Notes under the pieces: generated by a model | What the model saw: the letters and a program-made list of their open reading frames with translations, nothing else | Database searches by the model: none | What the model was told of the DNA's origin: nothing | Assembly: GCF_009646115.1 (NCBI RefSeq) | Contig: NZ_CP045720.1 | Location: 310,001 to 374,000 of the forward strand | Source: Pantoea eucalypti | GTDB taxonomy: Bacteria; Pseudomonadota; Gammaproteobacteria; Enterobacterales; Enterobacteriaceae | Direction of reading: 5' to 3' | DNA length: 64,000 nucleotides | Position numbers and translations under genes: made by a program | Shown: one piece after another, positions 17,451-25,081 of the stretch | Layout of the letters: each line of letters starts with the position of its first letter | Position numbering within the stretch: position 1 is the stretch's first letter

Positions 17451-18347
17451 ATGAACAAAGAGAACGTAAAACTGGCTATCGCGCCGATCGGCTGGACCAA
17501 CGATGACATGCCGGATCTCGGCAGTGAAAATACTTTCCAGCAGACCGTGAGTGAGATGGCGCTGGCTGGCTTTACCGGCAGCGAAGTGGGCAGCAAATAC
17601 CCGCGCGATCCGGCGATTCTGAAACCGATGCTCGACATTCGCGGCATCCAGATCTGCAACGCCTGGTTCAGCACCTTTTTCGCCAACGGTGACAAAGAGA
17701 AAACCATCGAACAGTTCATCGAGCACATGAACTTCCTGCATGCGATGGGCGCGCGGGTGATCGGCTGTTCTGAGCAGAGTAAAAGTATTCAGGGCACCGG
17801 GCTTGCGGTGTTTGAAGAGAAAGCGATTTTCAGCGATGAAGAGTGGCAGTTAACGGCAGAAGGCTACAACGAACTCGCCCGCATTGCAGCGGAGAAAGGG
17901 ATGCGCGTGACGCTGCATCACCACATGGGTACTGGCATTCAGACCACGGAAGAGATTGACCGGTTTATGGCGATGACTGACGAGCAGGTGGGTTTGCTCT
18001 ATGACACTGGCCACGTCTACTACTCCGAAGGCTCCCAGCAGAAGATGCTGGCGGTACTGGAAAAATATCTGCCGCGCATCTTCCACGTTCATCTCAAGGA
18101 TGTGCGTGATGAGGTGGTCGCTGAGGTGCGGGAGAATCATCTCTCATTCCTGGAAGGCGTGAAAAAGGGCACCTTTACCGTGCCTGGCGATGGCGTGATC
18201 GACTTCAAACCGGTGTTTAAAATTCTGGATGATTACGGCTACAAAGGCTGGATGGTGGTGGAAGCGGAGCAGGATCCGGCGCTGGCCAATCCTTTTGAAT
18301 ATGCCGTGAAAGCGCGGAAATATATCCGGGAAAATACAGGTTTATAA
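17451..18347 (+). CDS. iolE: Inosose dehydratase (2-keto-myo-inositol dehydratase)
   Basis: IolE removes water from 2-keto-myo-inositol to give the trihydroxycyclohexane-dione used by IolD. The 298-residue TIM barrel carries [14 protein letters not shown] at the N-terminus, [12 protein letters not shown] in the middle and [11 protein letters not shown], then the C-terminal [14 protein letters not shown]. The start at 17451 follows GGGAATGAG. It is the last gene of the iolDGE operon and is followed by a strong terminator. Confidence 0.95.
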   Translation: MNKENVKLAIAPIGWTNDDMPDLGSENTFQQTVSEMALAGFTGSEVGSKYPRDPAILKPMLDIRGIQICNAWFSTFFANGDKEKTIEQFIEHMNFLHAMGARVIGCSEQSKSIQGTGLAVFEEKAIFSDEEWQLTAEGYNELARIAAEKGMRVTLHHHMGTGIQTTEEIDRFMAMTDEQVGLLYDTGHVYYSEGSQQKMLAVLEKYLPRIFHVHLKDVRDEVVAEVRENHLSFLEGVKKGTFTVPGDGVIDFKPVFKILDDYGYKGWMVVEAEQDPALANPFEYAVKARKYIRENTGL

Positions 18348-18360
18348 TCTGCTCTGAATA

Positions 18361-18398
18361 AAGGCTGGCTTCCCCGTGGGAAGCCAGCCTTTTGTTTT
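18361..18398. terminator. Bidirectional terminator iolE / dcrB
   Basis: Two perfect 14-bp arms, AAGGCTGGCTTCCC and GGGAAGCCAGCCTT, enclose a 3-base loop, with TTGTTTT downstream of iolE. It marks the right border of the inositol cluster. Confidence 0.92.
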
Positions 18399-18951
18399 AC
18401 TTCAGCGTAATGCTTTTCACAATGTTGTCTGCATCGCTCTGCGCCTGCTGCTGATTATCGCCTGGCAGCGTAATCTGCAGTGTCACCAGCTTGCCATCGA
18501 CTTTAGCCAGCACCACAGAAGACCATGAGGTCTGATTGTTGGCAGAAATCACCGTATCCAGCTGCTGTGCGGGCTGATCTTTCAGCGTCACAGATTTGTT
18601 CGACACCACCTGCAGCTGCGGGTCGCGGTTACGCTGCTGCTGTTCCATGCGCTTCGACAGCACATCCAGCCCATCACTGGTCGGGTCGCCGGCAATCACA
18701 ATGATGGCGCGGGCACCGGTTTCATCTGCGTAAACGTGCATGTTCGTGGTCTGCGAACCCAGTTTACCGCTTTTATCTGACATGCCTGGTGGCAGTGAGA
18801 AGCTCAGTTTGCCATCCATCAGCGTGACAGTCTGCGCCGACTGACTGGCGCTGACGCCGTTGTCATTCGCCGCTTCATCTTTCTTCTGGTCACAGGCGGC
18901 TAAGCCCAATACCAGTAAACCCATTCCTACATATTTCACCAGATTGCGCAT
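18397..18951 (-). CDS. dcrB: DcrB family lipoprotein
   Basis: DcrB is a 184-residue lipoprotein. Its signal peptide MRNLVKYVGMGLLVLGLAAC ends in the lipobox LAAC, so Cys20 is probably lipidated. The rest is a DcrB domain with LMDGKLSFSLPPGM and RDPQLQVVSNK, very close to E. coli DcrB (185 residues), which is known as a host factor for phage C1/C6 infection and in envelope homeostasis. It is convergent with iolE. In E. coli it adjoins yhhS. Confidence 0.93.
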   Translation of the reverse strand: MRNLVKYVGMGLLVLGLAACDQKKDEAANDNGVSASQSAQTVTLMDGKLSFSLPPGMSDKSGKLGSQTTNMHVYADETGARAIIVIAGDPTSDGLDVLSKRMEQQQRNRDPQLQVVSNKSVTLKDQPAQQLDTVISANNQTSWSSVVLAKVDGKLVTLQITLPGDNQQQAQSDADNIVKSITLK

Positions 18952-19273
18952 CAGAATCCCTTTTTAAGTTTCCAGTCAGGCAGTAATACAACAGGAATCA
19001 GGCTGCAAACGCAACCTGATGATTGTCAGAAGATCTTAGCGGGTAATGGCGGAAATGGTATGGGCTCTTAGCGCCTGGCCAATCAGACTATTTTTTTGTC
19101 ATTCTGAACCTGGGCAGTGCTCACACAGGCTGCTTTAGCAACCTGAACGCCCGTCAGGGCGGCCCTGAAGGGGCGAGCGCAGCGAGTAATCCTCACGAAC
19201 TACGTGTACTACGGATTGTTCCGCGCTGTCCGTGTCCAGACTGCCTGCAACAATAACGTCTGATAAACCCGGC
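18952..19273. other. Intergenic region dcrB / yhhQ with a dispersed repeat
   Basis: The stretch 18952-19118 should hold the dcrB promoter. From about 19145 to 19256 the sequence is a structured repeat-like element (see the family B copy). No gene is seen. Confidence 0.5.
19173..19251 (+). repeat. Family B dispersed intergenic element, copy 1
   Basis: The segment with AATCCTCACGAACTACG, then GTACTACGGATT, GCGCTG and ACTGCCTGC resembles 35293-35353 in order and spacing. It has an AATCC/GGATT pair enclosing a CACGAACTACGTGTACT core. Similarity between the two copies is moderate, so this is a candidate repeat family only. Confidence 0.45.
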
Positions 19274-19939
19274 TCAGCCGAAATTGACCTGGCGGGCGGT
19301 CTGGCGTTCCGCCAGACGCTTCAGCGCGGCGTTGAGCAGTACGCCGTAGGCGGGCAGGAAGAAGACCATGCAGATAAGCACTTTGAAGCTGTAATCCACC
19401 AGTGCAATCTCAACCCAGTGCTGCGCCATAAAGGCATCAGGACTTTTGTAGAAGGCGATGAAGAAGAAGGCCAGCGTATCGCTGATATTTCCCAGGAACA
19501 TGGCACAGCCGGGTGCTATCCACCACTGTGGCAGACGACGCAGACGGTTGAATACATGAACGTCGAGGATCTGACCCAGCGCGTAAGCCATGAAGCTGGC
19601 GCAGGCGATACGGGCAACAAAGAGATTCATGACTTCCAGTGCCTGCCAGCCCTGCCATTCACCCTGATAAAACAGTGCCGAAACGCCGTAAGAGATAAAC
19701 AGCGCCGGGATCATCACAGCCAGAATAATGCGTCGGGCCAGCGGTGCGCCAAAAATACGCACGGTGAGATCGGTCGCCAGGAAGATAAAGGGAAAGCTGA
19801 ATGCACCCCAGGTGGTGTGGAAGCCAAAGACAGAAATTGGCAGCTGTACCAGATAGTTACTTGATGTGATCACCAGCAGGTGAAACAGCGACAACCAGAA
19901 AAGCGCATGCATGCGCTGACGTGAAGAAAATGCGAGCAT
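19274..19939 (-). CDS. yhhQ: Queuosine precursor transporter YhhQ
   Basis: YhhQ is a 221-residue inner-membrane protein of the VUT-1 family that imports queuosine precursors preQ0/preQ1. Distinct segments are LFWLSLFHLLVITSSNYLV, WGAFSFPFIFLATDLTVRIF and SFMAYALGQILDVHVFNRLR, nearly the same as in E. coli. I chose MLAFSSRQ at 19939, which gives exactly the E. coli length and has AAAGGTTG upstream, rather than the Met 12 codons earlier. It is divergent from tusA, as in E. coli. Confidence 0.93.
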   Translation of the reverse strand: MLAFSSRQRMHALFWLSLFHLLVITSSNYLVQLPISVFGFHTTWGAFSFPFIFLATDLTVRIFGAPLARRIILAVMIPALFISYGVSALFYQGEWQGWQALEVMNLFVARIACASFMAYALGQILDVHVFNRLRRLPQWWIAPGCAMFLGNISDTLAFFFIAFYKSPDAFMAQHWVEIALVDYSFKVLICMVFFLPAYGVLLNAALKRLAERQTARQVNFG

Positions 19940-20143
19940 ATTCAACCTTTTTATTGTTGGGGTGAGGGAACCCATTGCGGGACGCCGTTCGGGCAGCGCC
20001 TGGCAGTTTTATGAGCAAAAAGCGGCGGCATCTTACCGCGTTGTGCTTTTTATGCAATGGTTAATTTTAACGCAATCGTTATCGCCTTGCTTCACCGCCA
20101 GCACGCGCTAGAATAGGCGCCCTTTTGCTGAACCGAGTTGATT

Positions 20144-20395
20144 ATGAGCGATGCTTTTTCCTCTGCCGATCATCAGCTGGATGCCCGTGGCCTGCGTTGC
20201 CCGGAGCCGGTGATGATGGTGCGCAAAACCGTACGCGGCCTGCAGGATGGCGAGACGTTGCTGATTATCGCCGACGATCCGGCGACGACGCGCGACATTC
20301 CCGGCTTCTGCCGCTTTATGGAACATGGCCTGCTGGCGCAGCAGACCGACACGCTGCCTTATCAGTTTCTGATTCGTAAAGGCATGGCGGGTTAA
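20144..20395 (+). CDS. tusA: Sulfur carrier protein TusA
   Basis: TusA is an 83-residue cytoplasmic sulfur-relay protein. It takes sulfur from IscS and passes it to TusBCD for 2-thiouridine in tRNA. The sulfur-carrying Cys19 is in LRCPEPVM, and a second Cys lies in PGFCRF. I selected [10 protein letters not shown] at 20144, two codons inside the longest frame, because it aligns with the E. coli start. The gene is followed by a dyad that includes its stop codon. Confidence 0.96.
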   Translation: MSDAFSSADHQLDARGLRCPEPVMMVRKTVRGLQDGETLLIIADDPATTRDIPGFCRFMEHGLLAQQTDTLPYQFLIRKGMAG

Positions 20396-20421
20396 CGACA
20401 GCCGTTCGGGCCGTCGTTAAC
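20391..20421. terminator. Convergent hairpin tusA / zntA
   Basis: Perfect 9-bp arms GTTAACGAC and GTCGTTAAC include the tusA stop codon. The following TTTACT is a short T-run, so it is a modest terminator. Confidence 0.5.
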
Positions 20422-20448
20422 TTTACTCATCGATCAGAAGCCTCACAC

Positions 20449-22734
20449 TCAGGCGCGACGACGCAGTAACCGCAAGGCGTTGGCAGTGACCAGCGCGGTC
20501 GCACCGGAATCTGCCAGCACCGCCAGCCACAGTCCGGTCAGGCCCATCAGGGTAGTGACCAGGAAAATCGCCTTCAGACCCAGCGCAATACCGATATTCT
20601 GGCGGATGATGCGCCGTGTCCGGCGTGCCAGCGCAATCATCGGGGCCAGATTGCTGAGCTGATTTCGCGTCAGGGCCGCATCGGCCGCTTCCAGCGCGAC
20701 ATCAGTGCCGCTACCCATGGCAATGCCCAGCGTCGCCGCTTTCATCGCCGGGGCGTCGTTAATACCATCTCCGACCATCGCCAGCGGCTGCTGCTGACTC
20801 AGTTCACGGATGGCCGCCACCTTATCGGCGGGCAGCAGGCTGGCGCGATAATCGATATCGAGCTGGCGGGCAATGGTTGCTGCGGCGCGAGGATTGTCAC
20901 CCGTCAGCATCAGGCTCTCAATGCCCAGCTTTTTCAGCGCCTTTAACGCCTCCACGGCGTCGTCGCGCAGTTGATCGCGCAGGGCCAGCGCACCCAGCGC
21001 TTCGCCATCGCGCATCAGCACTACCAGCGTTTCACCTTCGGCTTCCTGTTGCGCTATCTGCGCATTTTGCTTCGGCGTCAGACCGGGAGCATGGCCTGGC
21101 GTCAGCAGCTGAATCTGCTGGCCTGAGACCTGCGCACGGATACCACGTCCGGCCTGCACCTGCTGATCCTGCGCGTCAGGAGTCACCAGCTCACGCGCCT
21201 GCGCGGCCGCCACGATAGCGCTGGCCAGTGGATGGGTCGCACCCTGTTCCGCAGCGGCGCTCAGCGCCAGCATCTCTGATTCGCTGGCCTCGCCAAATCG
21301 CAGGATCTGCGTCAGTTGTGGCTTGCCCAGCGTCAGTGTGCCGGTTTTATCAAACGCCATTCTGCGCAGCGAACTCAGCCGCTCCAGCGCCGCACCGCCT
21401 TTAATCAGCGCGCCCTGTCGCGCCGCCGCCGCCAGCCCGGAGGTAATCGCGGCGGGCGTGGAGATCACCAGCGCACAGGGGCAGCCAATCAGCAGCAGCG
21501 TCAGACCTTTGTAGATCCACGGCTGCCAGTCGCCTGCGAAAAGCAGGGGCGGCACCACCATCACCAGCAGCGACAGTAGCATCACCAGTGGCGTATAGAA
21601 GCGACTGAACTGATCGATAAAGCGTTCTACCGGCGCACGGTGCGTTTCCGCCTCTTCAATCAGCTGCAGGATACGGTCAATCGCGCTTTCACCCGGCTTC
21701 GACACCACTTCCAGCATTACCTGCCGATCCACGCTGGTGGCGCCGGCGAGAATCTTTTCGCCGCTGGCCCGCGTGACCGGTAATGATTCTCCGGTCAGCG
21801 CGCTCTCATCGAAACTGGCAAGCGGGCTGATTAAACGGCCGTCGACCGGCAGGCGGCTGCCCGCCGCGACTTCAATCACATCGCCGGGTTGCAGCGCCGC
21901 CAGCGGTACTTCACGACGTTTGCCCTGTTCAAGGCGAATAGCCGACTCAGGCCGCAAGGCCATCAGGCTGGTGACGCCGCTGCGCGCCCTGGAAGCGGCA
22001 TAGCTTTCCAGCTGTTCGCCCAGTTGAAACAGCACCAGCACCATCGCGGCTTCAGCGTGCGCGCCAATAATCAGCGCACCGGCTGACGCCAGTGTCATTA
22101 ATGTCTCAATGGTAAAAGGCGATCCGCTGCGAATGCGCTGCCATGCACCGCGCGCGACCGGGATCAGGCCGACCAGCGTGGTCAGCACAAACAGCCGATC
22201 GCCCCAGGCGGGCGCGAACTGGCTGACGACGCTGCTGACGAGTACCAGCAATGCCAGCAAAATCAGCATCCGGTTCTGTTGCCAGCCCGGAGTGGCTGCC
22301 GTGGCGGGTGACGAGGCTGATGGAATGGCGAGCTGAAAACCGGCTTTTTTCACCGCCTGTTCAACGGCGTTTTGCACATCCTGATCGGCGTTGACGACCA
22401 GCTTTTCGCTGCTGAACAGCACGCGGGCGTCGGTCACGCCTTTTACCTGACGGACGGCGGTTTCAATGGTGCGGGCGCAGCTCGGGCAATCCATCCCGCT
22501 GACCTGCCAGCTAAAGGGCCAGGAGCCTCGCCGGTCACTTTCCTCAGCGGCGTCGGCGTCATTGCCAGGGCTGCTGTTACTGTCACAGCAACAGCCCGCT
22601 GTATCCGCCGTTACGGGTGTAGCAGCATGAATAGAAAGGGAGAGGGGACGGGCCTGACGAACCTGGCACAGCGGTTTCGCTGCGGCGTGGCTGGCACGCG
22701 GTTTGCCGCAGCCACAGGCGTGATGTTGATGCAT
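20449..22734 (-). CDS. zntA: Zn(II)/Cd(II)/Pb(II)-exporting P-type ATPase
   Basis: ZntA pumps zinc, cadmium and lead out of the cytoplasm. The 761-residue P1B-type ATPase has an N-terminal metal-binding domain with GMDCPSCA (Cys83, Cys86). A CCCD sequence at 48-51 resembles the extra cysteine motif of E. coli ZntA. The core shows TGES, the intramembrane CPC in GCPCALVIS, the phosphorylated Asp in DKTGTL and GDGINDAPAM. The first 20 residues are rich in His and Cys (MHQHHACGCGK), which may add metal affinity. It is about 29 residues longer than the E. coli protein, with the excess at the N-terminus. A classic ZntR-type promoter precedes it. Confidence 0.97.
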   Translation of the reverse strand: MHQHHACGCGKPRASHAAAKPLCQVRQARPLSLSIHAATPVTADTAGCCCDSNSSPGNDADAAEESDRRGSWPFSWQVSGMDCPSCARTIETAVRQVKGVTDARVLFSSEKLVVNADQDVQNAVEQAVKKAGFQLAIPSASSPATAATPGWQQNRMLILLALLVLVSSVVSQFAPAWGDRLFVLTTLVGLIPVARGAWQRIRSGSPFTIETLMTLASAGALIIGAHAEAAMVLVLFQLGEQLESYAASRARSGVTSLMALRPESAIRLEQGKRREVPLAALQPGDVIEVAAGSRLPVDGRLISPLASFDESALTGESLPVTRASGEKILAGATSVDRQVMLEVVSKPGESAIDRILQLIEEAETHRAPVERFIDQFSRFYTPLVMLLSLLVMVVPPLLFAGDWQPWIYKGLTLLLIGCPCALVISTPAAITSGLAAAARQGALIKGGAALERLSSLRRMAFDKTGTLTLGKPQLTQILRFGEASESEMLALSAAAEQGATHPLASAIVAAAQARELVTPDAQDQQVQAGRGIRAQVSGQQIQLLTPGHAPGLTPKQNAQIAQQEAEGETLVVLMRDGEALGALALRDQLRDDAVEALKALKKLGIESLMLTGDNPRAAATIARQLDIDYRASLLPADKVAAIRELSQQQPLAMVGDGINDAPAMKAATLGIAMGSGTDVALEAADAALTRNQLSNLAPMIALARRTRRIIRQNIGIALGLKAIFLVTTLMGLTGLWLAVLADSGATALVTANALRLLRRRA

Positions 22735-22750
22735 ATGACCTCCAGAGTGT

Positions 22751-22787
22751 AAAAAAAAGCGGGATGAGCAACCCGGCTCATCCCGCT
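22751..22787 (-). terminator. Strong hairpin with T8 in the zntA leader (yhhN terminator)
   Basis: Read on the minus strand, perfect 12-bp arms AGCGGGATGAGC and GCTCATCCCGCT with a 6-base loop are followed by eight T. It ends the upstream yhhN transcript. The stem touches the zntA -10 element and covers the expected start site, so it overlaps the first bases of the zntA message. Confidence 0.85.
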
Positions 22788-22819
22788 ATCCTACACTCTG
22801 GAGTGAACTCCAGAGTCAA
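22788..22819 (-). promoter_or_regulatory. ZntR-type promoter of zntA
   Basis: On the minus strand a TTGACT -35 (22814-22819) and a TAGGAT -10 (22788-22793) are 20 bp apart. This overlong spacing is typical of MerR-family activated promoters. A perfect dyad with 10-bp arms ACTCTGGAGT and ACTCCAGAGT around 2 bp occupies the spacer (22795-22816). It matches the E. coli zntA operator closely. The regulator gene zntR is not in the window. Confidence 0.93.
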
Positions 22820-22829
22820 GGCTATTTTC

Positions 22830-23459
22830 TCAGACGACCCACAATGAGCGCACGATCATAAAATGACCGGCAAAGTAGCAGGCGGCGACGATCGCGCTGT
22901 CAGCGGTGAAGCGACGGCGATAGTGCGAGATAAACCAGACGGCGTTTGCCAGCAGCAGCAGGCCGGCACCGACCATGATAGAGAAGCTGTAATCGGTTGG
23001 ACGGAAGAAGTACTGCTCGGTCGCTATCCAGGTCATCACCAGCGTCATGCCGATAAACGTACAGACAGGCCAGCGAAGATCTTCCAGTCGGCTCCAGATG
23101 ATGCCAGTAAGGGCGGCACCGATAATGAGCAACGTTAGCGGAATCGGCCAGAAGAAGGTCATGGTCATGCTGGCGGCGAAGCAGAGCGTATAAAGCAGGT
23201 GCGACAGGAAGAAAGCCCCGACGGCATAGAGCATCTGCTGACGCGGCAGCAGCGTTAACGCATCACCGACCAGTGTCGCGACCAGACCGGCCAGAATCAG
23301 GTAGTCCGTGGTCTGCAGCACCGGCGCCTGCCAGGCCAGCCCGACAAGCAGCAGCAGTGTGACCGGTTTAAACAGCCAGCGTTGCCACTGAGGGCCGCGA
23401 TAGGTGGCGTCGACATAGAGCCAGCCGGAGAAAAGTACAGCGAGGAAAGACCAGAGCAT
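22830..23459 (-). CDS. yhhN: YhhN family membrane protein
   Basis: This 209-residue protein with about seven or eight hydrophobic segments belongs to the YhhN/TMEM86 family. Eukaryotic members are lysoplasmalogenases; the bacterial role is not established. Visible segments include [17 protein letters not shown] and [16 protein letters not shown]. It lies upstream of zntA on the same strand but is separated from it by a strong terminator. Confidence 0.85.
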   Translation of the reverse strand: MLWSFLAVLFSGWLYVDATYRGPQWQRWLFKPVTLLLLVGLAWQAPVLQTTDYLILAGLVATLVGDALTLLPRQQMLYAVGAFFLSHLLYTLCFAASMTMTFFWPIPLTLLIIGAALTGIIWSRLEDLRWPVCTFIGMTLVMTWIATEQYFFRPTDYSFSIMVGAGLLLLANAVWFISHYRRRFTADSAIVAACYFAGHFMIVRSLWVV

Positions 23460-23604
23460 TGTTTCTCCCTTTTTTACTCAAAGTGGTGAAAGATCCCAAA
23501 ATATCCCTTCCAGTTTAGGTTAAGCCCCTGAGATGTGACAATCGGTCAACTCTGGTTGTATGCTTTACCGCCTGATTAATTTTCCCCGCAGGCACAAGAG
23601 CACT

Positions 23605-23961
23605 ATGAGCAAACCGCCGCTAATCTTTATCATTGTCCTGGCGATAATCGCCGTGCTGGCGACCCGTCAGTTCATTAAGCAACGCCGTGAAGTGGCGGTC
23701 AATGATGCCTCACCGGTGCGTTCTCTGCAGGCCGAGGTCAAAACTAAACGTGAATTTCCTTCTCCCAATCGCCGTTCACGGCAGCGTGAGGTGATCGCCG
23801 GAGAAGAGATGCGGTATGAGGTGCTGTTTCATCCACTGAACGGGGCCAGCGACATCAAGGTGCAGCTGAAGGAGGCGGAATATCATCAGCTGGATAAAGG
23901 CGCGAGAGGCGAGCTGAAGATGCAGGGCACGCGCTTTATCAGCTTCACGCCCCTGCAGTAA
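23605..23961 (+). CDS. yhhM: DUF2500 membrane-anchored protein YhhM
   Basis: YhhM is a 118-residue protein with one N-terminal membrane segment (LIFIIVLAIIAVLATRQFI) and a basic then mixed soluble domain. It matches E. coli YhhM at MSKPPL, NRRSRQREV, EEMRYEV and KMQGTRFISF-like segments. Function is unknown. The start at 23605 was chosen by this match; the longest frame begins 15 codons earlier without a ribosome site. It is divergent from yhhN and convergent with yhhL. Confidence 0.85.
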   Translation: MSKPPLIFIIVLAIIAVLATRQFIKQRREVAVNDASPVRSLQAEVKTKREFPSPNRRSRQREVIAGEEMRYEVLFHPLNGASDIKVQLKEAEYHQLDKGARGELKMQGTRFISFTPLQ

Positions 23962-23987
23962 CGGGCGGGCATAGCGCCCGCACGACA

Positions 23988-24260
23988 CTATTTCTTGCGT
24001 GGGAAGTTTTTCTTCTGCCAGGCGACCAGTTCGAACACCCCGAACAGAAACACTTTGGCCTGGGTGACGCGGTCAATTGGCGGCGCATCTTTGGTCTGCG
24101 TGGTGCGCAGTAAAACCAGCTGCAGGCCATGCATCAGGATCATGAAAATCAGCGCAACGTTGATAAAATACGTCAGCGGTTTCGGGTAGGGATGAACCAG
24201 ATTAGCCAGTAAAAATCCCCACACGCATAGCATCAACAGACGCCCCAAATTAAGTAACAT
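23988..24260 (-). CDS. yhhL: DUF1145 membrane protein YhhL
   Basis: YhhL is a 90-residue protein with two hydrophobic segments (LLMLCVWGFLLANLVHPYP and YFINVALIFMILMHGLQLVLL, each about 19-21 residues) and a basic tail. It belongs to the uncharacterised DUF1145 family. It overlaps the end of rsmD by 11 bp, so the two are translationally coupled, as in E. coli. Confidence 0.85.
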   Translation of the reverse strand: MLLNLGRLLMLCVWGFLLANLVHPYPKPLTYFINVALIFMILMHGLQLVLLRTTQTKDAPPIDRVTQAKVFLFGVFELVAWQKKNFPRKK

Positions 24261-24858
24261 CCTGCGTCTCCTGTTGACGTTGATACAAACGATAAGCCAC
24301 TTGTCCGGCTATTTTCTCGCGATAAAGATCCCACTCGGGCGGCACCGGCGGTGCGCCATTTTCCACTTCACTTTCGACGTAAATCAGTGCCTGGTCGGCC
24401 AGCCAGTGATTCTGCTCCAGCAACTGCAACGTCTGCTCCAGCAATCCCTGACGAAACGGCGGATCAATAAACACCACATCGAACGGGGTACCCGGCTGTG
24501 CCAGCCAGTTTAACGCATTGGTCTGAATCACAGTGCCATTGCTCGCGCGCAGCGTCTGCAGATTTTTTGTCAGCTGTTGTGCCACAGGCCGTTCCAGCTC
24601 CAGTAGCGTAGCCGATCCCGCGTAACGCGATAGCGCCTCCAGTCCTAATGCACCGCTACCGGCAAAGCAGTCGAGGCATCGCGCCTCTGGCAGCACCGGG
24701 GCCAGCCAGTTAAACAGTGTCTCACGCACCCGATCGGTGGTCGGGCGGAGTCCGGCACTGTCCGGCACCGGCAATTTACGTCCGCGCCACTGGCCGCCAA
24801 TGATGCGAATCTGCCCGGCACCGCCTGTACTGCGGGGGTTTTTATTCATCTTGCTCAC
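24250..24858 (-). CDS. rsmD: 16S rRNA m2G966 methyltransferase
   Basis: RsmD methylates G966 of 16S rRNA in the 30S subunit. The 202-residue protein starts with a basic tail and RIIGGQWRGRKLPVPD. It has the SAM-binding LDCFAGSGALGLEAL motif and the catalytic NPPY-like DPPF in VVFIDPPFRQGL. It is first in the rsmD-yhhL pair and divergent from ftsY. Confidence 0.95.
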   Translation of the reverse strand: MSKMNKNPRSTGGAGQIRIIGGQWRGRKLPVPDSAGLRPTTDRVRETLFNWLAPVLPEARCLDCFAGSGALGLEALSRYAGSATLLELERPVAQQLTKNLQTLRASNGTVIQTNALNWLAQPGTPFDVVFIDPPFRQGLLEQTLQLLEQNHWLADQALIYVESEVENGAPPVPPEWDLYREKIAGQVAYRLYQRQQETQDVT

Positions 24859-25081
24859 AACTCGTCATAATTTGTTGCGTAGTTTAACGGGCGAATCGGT
24901 GAGAAGAAACGTTAAAAAAGGGTGCTGTGGTGAGCTGGCTGGAAAGTGTTAGACTACTGAGTTGCTGAAGTCATGCATTATTCTGCGGTTTACGCCGGTC
25001 TGGCGCTGACCGACTTTCATTGATTTACCCCTGGAAACCACGCGCGACCGGGACAAAGCCATCGAGGAGTGTCGTCACACA

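Noticed and set aside
6736..18398. iol cluster as a genomic island or prophage remnant
   Set aside because: No integrase, attachment-site direct repeats, tRNA or IS were found at either border; the borders are simple terminators, so only an insertion or loss event can be claimed.
19140..19262. Possible small RNA or tRNA fragment near yhhQ
   Set aside because: The hairpins match a repeat-like element also present near 35.3 kb, and no tRNA anticodon arm or TTCGAA-type loop is present.
24859..25081. CRISPR-like or phage-defence features anywhere in the window
   Set aside because: No regularly spaced direct repeats, cas genes, or nuclease/toxin clusters are seen; all recognised genes are metabolic, transport or housekeeping.
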